Source of the DNA: an uncultured SAR86 cluster bacterium
GTDB taxonomy: Bacteria; Pseudomonadota; Gammaproteobacteria; Magnimaribacterales; Magnimaribacteraceae
DNA: 64,000 nt
Direction of reading: 5' to 3'
Assembly (NCBI GenBank): GCA_902554355.1
Contig: CACDOC010000003.1
Location: 1 to 64,000, forward strand
Position 1 is the stretch's first letter. Every line of letters begins with the position of its first letter. The notes beneath the pieces are model-generated. The model was not told the DNA's origin, searched no databases, and saw nothing but the letters and a program-made list of their open reading frames with translations. Shown here one piece after another: positions 56,762 through 64,000 of this stretch. A program made the translations under genes and the position numbers.

Positions 56762-59629
56762 ATGCTATTACGCTTTTTATCTATATTCAGTTTGTTTTTA
56801 ATTGTTTCTTGTGGAGGAGGTGGTGATACCTCAATAGATTCTCCAGGAGAACTTGGTCAGGTTTCAGCACCAACTGCTGCTGACCAACAAGTTGTAGTTG
56901 GTGGTTCTGTACTGACGGGAACTTGTCCTAGCTCATCAAACATTGATGTTGACGACAGTATTGGTGGTAACACTGTCTGTGCAATATCAGGCACCATAAC
57001 TGGTGATCTTACGTTAACTGATGATGTAATTTATAGATTAAGCGGCACAGTTAATGTGGGTGCCGACATGGGAGGAGATGGAACAAAAGCTGGAGGTTCA
57101 GCTGGTGTTTTGAACATTCCTGCGGGAGTAACCATTGTTTCAAAAACTTCTGCTGATTATCTTGTTGTTCAGAGAGGTTCGAAGATTGAAGCTAAAGGAA
57201 CAGCATCAAAACCAATTGTCTTCACTCACTCTTCTGTTTTAGATGGTTCACTTACAAATCCAGATACAGCTAGTGGTCTCTGGGGTGGATTGGTTATCTT
57301 AGGTAAGGCACCTATTAATAAATGTTCTAATGATGTTCGAGGTACCGCAAGTTGTGAAAAACTCGTTGAAGGAGCAACAGATGCTCTGATGGGTGGAGCA
57401 ACTCCAAATGATAATTCAGGAACATTAAGATTTGTTAGGGTTGAATATGCTGGTTATGAAATATTTCCAGGTAACGAATTAAATGGAATCACTTTTGGTG
57501 GTGTAGGTTCAGGAACTACCGTTGATTATGTTCAAGTTCACAATAATCAGGATGATTGTGTTGAGTTTTTTGGCGGCACTGTAAACGTTACTCATTTGGT
57601 TTGTACAGGTGCTGGAGACGATAACCTTGATATTGATTGGGGTTATACAGGCAAGATGCAGTACGTTGTAGTTAAACAATCTAGAGGTGCCGGAGATCAC
57701 ATTGTTGAATCAGATAATACGAATGCTGATGCATCAGTCGGATATTTAACTACTCCAAGATCTCAACCAAAAATTGCAAACTTTACTTTCCTTTCAACCG
57801 GTAGAGACGAAGCTCTAAAATATAAAGAAGGTGTATCCGGTATGTATATGAATGGTATTGTTGTCAGTTCTGGTGATAAAGGTTGTATTGAACATACCAA
57901 GGCAGAAACACTCCAAGACGCACCTGGTTATGACAAAATTGCTCATCATTCAGTCTTCATGGATTGTGGAACTGGTGGTGTTTATAATGCAGGAGACGAT
58001 TCTGCCACAGTAGCAGAATTACAAGCTTCTATTGAATCTAGAGCTACTAACCTAGTTACTGACAAAACTAATACATTGGTTGGTCAGATGTTCTTGGGAA
58101 CTAACGAATCTGGTGTTGTTTCGGCATTTACTAATCAAACAGCTGTTTGTGCAGTTGGATCTCATGCAAGTGGAACTTCAACCTTGTGTCCAAGTGACGC
58201 AACTCAAATTGATGGTTTTTTCGCTAAAACAAACTATGTTGGTGCTTTCGCTCCAGGATCTGATGAAGACAACAACTGGGCAGCAGGATGGACTAAAGGT
58301 CTTTTTACTGCACCAGAATGTCCAGTCGGAACTTTTGAATCTGAGCAACTAGAAGGTAAAAAAGTCTGCAGTGTTCAGGGAACCTTAACAAGTGATGTCA
58401 CCTTAACAAGAGGCAACTTCTACAAGCTTGTAGGAAAAGTTCAAGTTGGTGAAGACATGGGTGGCGATGGAACAAAAGATGGTGGAGCCAGTGCTACTTT
58501 AACAATAGAGCCCGGAGTTACTGTATTTGGTGAATCTGGATCTGATTATTTAATCGTAATGAGAGGTTCTAAATTAATGGCTAATGGTACAAAATCTGCA
58601 CCAATTATCATGACTGGTAGAGATGATGTTACAGGACAAGCTACTCAGTTTTCTAGAGGTTTATGGGGTGGGTTAGTTTTACTTGGCCAAGCTCCGATAA
58701 ACAAATGCTCTAATGATGTCCGAGGTACCGCTGCTTGTGAAAAAGTAGTTGAAGGTTCATCCGATGCACTTATGGGCGGAAACACTCCTGACGACTCAAG
58801 TGGATCACTAAAATATTTAAGAGTTCAGTATGCTGGATATGAAATATTTCCAGGTAACGAATTGAATGGAATCACTTTTGGTGGTGTAGGTTCAGGAACT
58901 ACTGTTGAATACGTTCAGGTTCATAATAATCAAGACGATTGTGTAGAATTCTTCGGCGGTACGGTTAATGTCAAATACTTAATCTGTACAGGTGCTGGAG
59001 ACGATAACCTTGATATTGATTGGGGTTACCAAGGGAAGCTACAATTTGTAATTGTTAAACAATCATCTGATGCGGGTGATCATATTGTAGAATCTGATAA
59101 CACCAATGCCGATGCATCTGTTGGTTATTTAACAGAGCCTAGATCTCAACCAATTATTTCAAACTTTACTTTTATCAGTAATGGTAAAGATGATGTTATC
59201 AAGCTTAAAGAAGGTGTTTCAGGAATTTATACAAATGGTATTGTCATAGATGCATCTAATAGTAAGGCCTGTATTGAAACCACTAAAGCTGAAACTTTCC
59301 AAGACGCTGCAACAACGCCAAAGGTTACATTTAACTCAGTAGCATTTGATTGTAAGGCGTTAGCAGCACTGGGTGATGACGCAGGAACACTTGCTCAAGC
59401 TGAAGCTTTAATAACTGTAGGAAGTAATAACCTTTACTCTGTAGATTCTGGTGGAGGTTCATACGTTCCAACAGTTTCAGGAGTAATTAATGGTACAGCT
59501 GAAAATGCAATGACGGTAGCTGATAAATCAGCAGATGCATTCTTTACAACTACTGATTACGTAGGGGCTGTAAAAGATTCTACTGATACTTGGTATAAAG
59601 ATTGGACTGTTTCTGGAAGCTTAAATTAA
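56762..59629 (+). CDS. Large lipoprotein with two tandem ~460-residue domains (parallel beta-helix-like)
   Basis: Lipobox LIVSCGGGG; repeats DMGGDGTK, GGLVILG/GGLVLLG, NELNGITFGGVGSGTTV, NNQDDCVEFFGGTVNV, GAGDDNLDIDWGY in both halves. Confidence 0.8.
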   Translation: MLLRFLSIFSLFLIVSCGGGGDTSIDSPGELGQVSAPTAADQQVVVGGSVLTGTCPSSSNIDVDDSIGGNTVCAISGTITGDLTLTDDVIYRLSGTVNVGADMGGDGTKAGGSAGVLNIPAGVTIVSKTSADYLVVQRGSKIEAKGTASKPIVFTHSSVLDGSLTNPDTASGLWGGLVILGKAPINKCSNDVRGTASCEKLVEGATDALMGGATPNDNSGTLRFVRVEYAGYEIFPGNELNGITFGGVGSGTTVDYVQVHNNQDDCVEFFGGTVNVTHLVCTGAGDDNLDIDWGYTGKMQYVVVKQSRGAGDHIVESDNTNADASVGYLTTPRSQPKIANFTFLSTGRDEALKYKEGVSGMYMNGIVVSSGDKGCIEHTKAETLQDAPGYDKIAHHSVFMDCGTGGVYNAGDDSATVAELQASIESRATNLVTDKTNTLVGQMFLGTNESGVVSAFTNQTAVCAVGSHASGTSTLCPSDATQIDGFFAKTNYVGAFAPGSDEDNNWAAGWTKGLFTAPECPVGTFESEQLEGKKVCSVQGTLTSDVTLTRGNFYKLVGKVQVGEDMGGDGTKDGGASATLTIEPGVTVFGESGSDYLIVMRGSKLMANGTKSAPIIMTGRDDVTGQATQFSRGLWGGLVLLGQAPINKCSNDVRGTAACEKVVEGSSDALMGGNTPDDSSGSLKYLRVQYAGYEIFPGNELNGITFGGVGSGTTVEYVQVHNNQDDCVEFFGGTVNVKYLICTGAGDDNLDIDWGYQGKLQFVIVKQSSDAGDHIVESDNTNADASVGYLTEPRSQPIISNFTFISNGKDDVIKLKEGVSGIYTNGIVIDASNSKACIETTKAETFQDAATTPKVTFNSVAFDCKALAALGDDAGTLAQAEALITVGSNNLYSVDSGGGSYVPTVSGVINGTAENAMTVADKSADAFFTTTDYVGAVKDSTDTWYKDWTVSGSLN

Positions 59630-59654
59630 TCAAGGGTAATAATAGGAGTTACTA

Positions 59655-62258
59655 ATGAAAATATTATCAAGTAAAAAGTTTGGCTTAACGACTCTTTTGC
59701 CCTTGTTACTACTTACCTCTTCAATTTCTGCAGATGAAGTTGATGAGGTGGTAGTCAGCGGATACTTCATTCCAGACGAAAAGAGAGATACCACAGAAAT
59801 AAATGTGGTTTTAGATAGTACTGCAATAGAAAGGACTGGCGATGACAACATAGCAGTTGCATTAACTAGACTTACTGGTCTAAGTTTAGTTAGAGGTAAA
59901 TATGTCTACGTTAGAGGCTTGGGGGAAAGATATTCTGCTGCCACACTCAATGGCGGTGTTTTACCAAGCCCTGAACCGCTTAAAAGAGTTGTTCCATTAG
60001 ATCTTTTTCCAACTGAGGCGATTGAATCAGCTATTGTTCAAAAAACATACTCCGCAGATATGAATGGTGAATTTGGTGGCGGTATGATTGCAATTAAAAC
60101 AAAAGCAGTTCCTTCAGAAAGAATTGCATCTTTATCGTTATCCACGGGTTACAACACAAATCATAAAGAAGATGGTCTTCTTTATGATGGCGGTGGAGAT
60201 GATGACTGGGGCTATGATGATGGTATCAGAGATTATCCAGCTTCAGTCGCAAGTGCAATTGCTGCTGGTAAAAAAATTGATCGATCTAATTTTGAACCAT
60301 ATCAACTAGCTAATATGGCTAGAGAATTTGAAAACTCTAAACTATGGGTGATACAAAAGGGCAATGTTCCTGCTAATGGTTCATTCAATGTAACCTATGG
60401 CAATCAACTTGATTGGGATCTTGGCAATGACCTTTCATCTGGATTTCTATTAACAGCAGGAGTTAAATCTTCTTGGCAAACTCAAGAAGGTTTAAGGCAA
60501 ACTGGAGACTTGCAAGCTAATTCAGACGGAACTGTATCTGTAATCAAGGCCGAAGATAAAACATTTATGTCTACGTCTAATGATGCTACAACTTATGGAA
60601 TGGGTGTCTTTGGAGTTGAATCGGATTCTGCAGAGGTAAAATTGACTTCCCTATACATCCACAAAGGCACTAAAGAAGCAAGATCTATAACTGGATATGA
60701 TCCAAGTGATGCTGCTGATGTACGTGAAGATTATACTGAGTTTTTTGAAAGAACTTTGCGCAATAATCAGCTAAGTTTTGATAAGATTTTTCAAAATGAA
60801 ATTACTTTGAATGGAAGAGTATCTTTCGGAACGGCAAGTCGTAATGCACCTTATGAAAGATCTGTTTTTTATGAAGATAGTGATAATGACGGTATATTTT
60901 TATACGATGTTAACACAGGAAGAAATCAAACTCAGTTCAGTAGTGTAGACGATGATGTTTTTAATATCGGTTTAGATCTAACGCTTCCCGTTGAAACTGA
61001 TACCGCTGATTTAATCTTTAAAATTGGGTTAGATCAGAAAGTGAATGATAGGGAGGCTGAAGTTAGAAGCTACAGATTTTTAGCTGCTGGTGGACCTCTC
61101 CCCGATGATTTACTTGGAAAAAGAGTTGATTATATATTTGCTGATCAGAACCTTGATCCAAATAGACTTTATGTGATTGAAAATACTGGTTCTTCATCAC
61201 CTGCTGGATACGAAGGTGAGCTTGAAACTGACGCTTATTATGCATCTGTTGAAGCGTTGATCTCTGATCAATTTAGGATCTCTGCTGGAGCTAGATACGA
61301 AGACGGAACACAGGAAATTAATACCTATGATCTTTTTACTGGTAAAGACAACTCGATAGATAAAACAATTGATGAAGATTATATTCTTCCTAGCCTAACG
61401 TTTACATATCTACCTGAGAATTATGAAAATCTTCAAATCAGATTTGGTTACTCTGAAACTATTGCTAGGCCAACATTCAGAGAATTGTCACCTACACTAT
61501 TTGTAGACGTAGATACTGATAGGGTGATAGCTGGATCTTTATATCTTGAAAATTCAGAGATTGAAAATTTCGACCTCAGACTTGAATATTATTTTGATCA
61601 AAATCAATTTTTAACGCTTGGTGCTTTTTATAAAGAGATTGATAAACCAATTGAAGAATCTGTAACAGAAATTGGAGACTTGGTAATTACTTCATACCAA
61701 AACGTACCTTTAGCTGAAATAAGCGGTTTTGAATTTGAATTTGAGAGAATTTTTGACGGTTTTGAATCATCTTGGTTTGCAAGTAAAGAACTGTTAGTAA
61801 AAGTAAACTACACTTTCACTAACTCTGAAATTGTAATCGGAGAAGGAGATACGTTTGTTAATTTAGTGGGCGTGACCGAATTAGCTTCAAGCTTATTAGC
61901 TAATGGTAGGGACGATAGATTACAGGGTCAATCTGATAATATTCTTAATTTTCAAATTGGCTTCAATGATTTCATTGCAAATTCTCAAGGTACCCTAATT
62001 TTTAACTATGTTGATGATAGGGTTAGGGCAAGAGGAATTGATGTTTTACCAGATATCATAGAGGAAGTACCAACAACTCTTGATTTTGTTTACTCACGAA
62101 ATTTTGATGTTGATGACCTGGAGAACACTTTAAAACTATCATTGGAGATTCGAAATATTTTAGATGAGTCCTATGAGGCAACTGTTGCTGATAATATTTT
62201 CTATGATCAGTATGATTTAGGTAGATCCTTCTCATTGGGATTAAAATATGAGTTCTAA
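59655..62258 (+). CDS. TonB-dependent outer-membrane receptor
   Basis: Signal peptide; ALTRLTGLSLVRGKYVYVRGLGERYSAATLNGGVLPSPEPLKRVVPLDLFP; C-terminal FSLGLKYEF. Confidence 0.93.
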   Translation: MKILSSKKFGLTTLLPLLLLTSSISADEVDEVVVSGYFIPDEKRDTTEINVVLDSTAIERTGDDNIAVALTRLTGLSLVRGKYVYVRGLGERYSAATLNGGVLPSPEPLKRVVPLDLFPTEAIESAIVQKTYSADMNGEFGGGMIAIKTKAVPSERIASLSLSTGYNTNHKEDGLLYDGGGDDDWGYDDGIRDYPASVASAIAAGKKIDRSNFEPYQLANMAREFENSKLWVIQKGNVPANGSFNVTYGNQLDWDLGNDLSSGFLLTAGVKSSWQTQEGLRQTGDLQANSDGTVSVIKAEDKTFMSTSNDATTYGMGVFGVESDSAEVKLTSLYIHKGTKEARSITGYDPSDAADVREDYTEFFERTLRNNQLSFDKIFQNEITLNGRVSFGTASRNAPYERSVFYEDSDNDGIFLYDVNTGRNQTQFSSVDDDVFNIGLDLTLPVETDTADLIFKIGLDQKVNDREAEVRSYRFLAAGGPLPDDLLGKRVDYIFADQNLDPNRLYVIENTGSSSPAGYEGELETDAYYASVEALISDQFRISAGARYEDGTQEINTYDLFTGKDNSIDKTIDEDYILPSLTFTYLPENYENLQIRFGYSETIARPTFRELSPTLFVDVDTDRVIAGSLYLENSEIENFDLRLEYYFDQNQFLTLGAFYKEIDKPIEESVTEIGDLVITSYQNVPLAEISGFEFEFERIFDGFESSWFASKELLVKVNYTFTNSEIVIGEGDTFVNLVGVTELASSLLANGRDDRLQGQSDNILNFQIGFNDFIANSQGTLIFNYVDDRVRARGIDVLPDIIEEVPTTLDFVYSRNFDVDDLENTLKLSLEIRNILDESYEATVADNIFYDQYDLGRSFSLGLKYEF

Positions 62259-62274
62259 TTCTATTTATTACTTT

Positions 62275-62304
62275 AAAATGGGCTCTACAGAGCCCATTTT
62301 ATTA
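62275..62304 (+). terminator. Rho-independent terminator
   Basis: AAAATGGGCTC tac(a) GAGCCCATTTT, downstream of TonB receptor gene. Confidence 0.75.
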
Positions 62305-62306
62305 TT

Positions 62307-62699
62307 ATGGAAAATTTCAACATAGCTAAGAAAATAATTTTTTATTGTTTAGTTTGCTTTGTTTTAGTTGCATTGATATATCAACTTTTTTTAATATTTA
62401 ATGCACCAACGTTTCAAAAAACATCTCCCATAAATGTTTCAGCTACTATTAATAATAATTTAAACTCAAATTATAGTAATCAAACTGCAACTCAGTTAAC
62501 CAATGATGAATTTCCTTATAAAGTCGTTGGTTATAGGGCGGGAGAAAAAAATAGTTCAGTTGTACTTAGAAAAGCTGATGTCGATTATGTTGTTCAGCAA
62601 GGTGAACTGATTGAAAATACCTATAGACTAATTTCTGTTAGTAAAAATGAGATAGTATTTGATAGAGCAGGAAAACAGATGTACATCAAAATAGATTAA
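62307..62699 (+). CDS. gspC: Type II secretion system protein C-like
   Basis: N-terminal TM anchor then HR-like domain (YKVVGYRAGEKNSSVVLRKADVDYVVQQGELIE..YRLISVSKNEIVFDRAGKQMYI); followed by gspD. Confidence 0.75.
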   Translation: MENFNIAKKIIFYCLVCFVLVALIYQLFLIFNAPTFQKTSPINVSATINNNLNSNYSNQTATQLTNDEFPYKVVGYRAGEKNSSVVLRKADVDYVVQQGELIENTYRLISVSKNEIVFDRAGKQMYIKID

Positions 62700-62753
62700 G
62701 AATATCTCCTTTATTTTCAACAACTTATTTCTGATCTAGTAAAAACACAAATT

Positions 62754-62792
62754 TGTAACATAAATTTCACAAAGTGACAGCACAATTGTCAC
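62754..62792 (+). promoter_or_regulatory. Pho-box-like promoter upstream of gspD
   Basis: TGTAAC 62754, TTTCAC 62765, (GACAGC 62776), TGTCAC 62787 on 11-bp period; CACAAT 62781 at offset +16 from TTTCAC. Confidence 0.6.
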
Positions 62793-62823
62793 TAGATCAC
62801 CTCAGAATGTCGTTCATTCAAAA

Positions 62824-64000
62824 ATGACTAAAAAATTAATAATCTTTGCTTTACTGATCCCTTTTTTTATTGGTGCAGAAGACACTTATATTCTTAATTA
62901 TGATGACGTTGATATAAAAAAAGTTACACAAGATGTCGCAAGCTTTTCCAATAAGACATTAATCCTCGATCCGAAAGTGAAGGGAAGAGTTTCTATCTTT
63001 TCAGATACTATTCTTACATCTCAACAAGTTTGGGAGGTATATTTAAGAACTATTCAGGTTAGTGGTTTCTCTGCAGTCTCCGACGGTAATATTGTCCGAA
63101 TTGTGTCTGAAAACGACGCTACTCGCGATGAAACTGATATTTCTAATGATGGCGACTTTTCTACAAAGATTATCCCATTAGTTAATCGATCTGCTGGGGG
63201 TATTTTGCCCATGCTCAAACCAATTACTGGTAGGCAATCATATTTATCCAGTATTCCCTCCGTCAATTCCATATTGATTGTTGATAAATTATCAAATGTA
63301 CAGAGGATTGAAACCTTGGTAGATCAATTAGATAAAGATAATTCTGCTCAAATTTCTATTATTAAACTTGATAATTTATCTTCAATTGAAGCAGTAAGAA
63401 TTTTAGAGCGTCTAAAATTACAAGAAAATCCAACCATTAATAATTTTATAGCTGTGCCATTTCCGACTTCCAATTCAGTGATTCTTTCAGCAAATAACTT
63501 TGTAACAAATAATATAACTAAAACTTTACAGGCACTAGATAAAGATGCTTTGAACGATAGTTCTGTTGCAGTTATCTATTTAAAATTTGCTAAAGCTGAC
63601 GAAGTTTCTGCAATACTAAATACTGTTTCATCACGTTTTACTAACTCAGAATCATCTGAAAAACCTGTAGTTACTTTCCACGAGAAAACTAATTCCATTA
63701 TTGTATCAACCGAGCAAGCTAATTTAGATGTAATACGTAATCTCATATCCAAACTTGATATTAGAAGAGCACAGGTATTGGTTGAGGCGATTATTGTAGA
63801 ATTATCTGAGACCGCTGCAAAATCACTAGGAGTAGAAACTGTTTTTGCAGGAGGTGAGGAAGGTGATGTACCCTTGGCCATCACTAGGTTTCAAGATTCA
63901 AATTCACCTGATTTATTAGCTTTAGCTGGTTCAGCTGCTGAGTCGGGAGATGATGTAACTCTTAGAAATATTGGTGCTTCATCGTTACTTAATACTCAAG
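62824..64000 (+). CDS. gspD: Type II secretion system secretin GspD (3' truncated by window)
   Basis: Not in ORF track (runs off end). Translates MTKKLIIFALLIPFFIGAEDTYILNYDDVDIKKVTQDVASFSNKTLILDPKVKGRVSIFS..., N-domains, VEAIIVELSETAAKSLGVE. Confidence 0.9.
   Translation, partial: MTKKLIIFALLIPFFIGAEDTYILNYDDVDIKKVTQDVASFSNKTLILDPKVKGRVSIFSDTILTSQQVWEVYLRTIQVSGFSAVSDGNIVRIVSENDATRDETDISNDGDFSTKIIPLVNRSAGGILPMLKPITGRQSYLSSIPSVNSILIVDKLSNVQRIETLVDQLDKDNSAQISIIKLDNLSSIEAVRILERLKLQENPTINNFIAVPFPTSNSVILSANNFVTNNITKTLQALDKDALNDSSVAVIYLKFAKADEVSAILNTVSSRFTNSESSEKPVVTFHEKTNSIIVSTEQANLDVIRNLISKLDIRRAQVLVEAIIVELSETAAKSLGVETVFAGGEEGDVPLAITRFQDSNSPDLLALAGSAAESGDDVTLRNIGASSLLNTQ

Noticed and set aside
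1-64000. CRISPR arrays, prophage, transposons, toxin-antitoxin or defence systems
   Set aside because: No regularly spaced direct repeats, transposase, integrase or recognisable defence proteins seen by eye.

Overview
AT-rich, gene-dense bacterial chromosome segment. The gene content (many SDR, enoyl-CoA hydratase and VOC proteins, TonB receptors, T2SS, SixA, CsrA, SlyX) suggests a streamlined marine gammaproteobacterium, possibly SAR86-like; this taxonomic placement is inference only. I see no rRNA, CRISPR array, prophage or transposase. Three tRNAs are visible (Ser-GGA, Arg-ACG, Gly-TCC). The ORF track misses csrA (5773-5940, too short) and gspD (62824-end, runs off the window), and the first gene (MoxR-like ATPase) continues in from the left edge. 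Positions 1-42 kb hold housekeeping genes plus two catabolic-looking blocks: 23.8-30.3 kb aromatic-type (MhpA-like hydroxylase, extradiol/VOC dioxygenase, FAH hydrolase, GST, SDRs) and 31.3-37.8 kb (haloalkane-dehalogenase-like hydrolase, amidase, SDRs, acyl-CoA ligase, enoyl-CoA hydratase). The main discovery candidate is a phosphate-starvation island from about 43.0 kb to the right edge. It contains PlcP-like phospholipase C + Agt-like glycosyltransferase (lipid remodelling), PhoB-PhoR, Ppx-Ppk2, a PiT transporter, a TonB receptor paired with a beta-propeller phytase, a tandem-repeat lipoprotein with a second TonB receptor, and T2SS gspC/gspD. Reading the intergenic DNA by eye, I find Pho-box-like elements (TGTCAC-type half-sites on an 11-bp period, with a -10-like hexamer exactly 16 bp after the start of the gap-proximal half-site... 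i.e. starting at offset +16) in front of several of these units, including gspD and a probably leaderless phoB. This suggests one regulon linking nutrient hydrolysis, secretion, outer-membrane uptake and membrane-lipid replacement.
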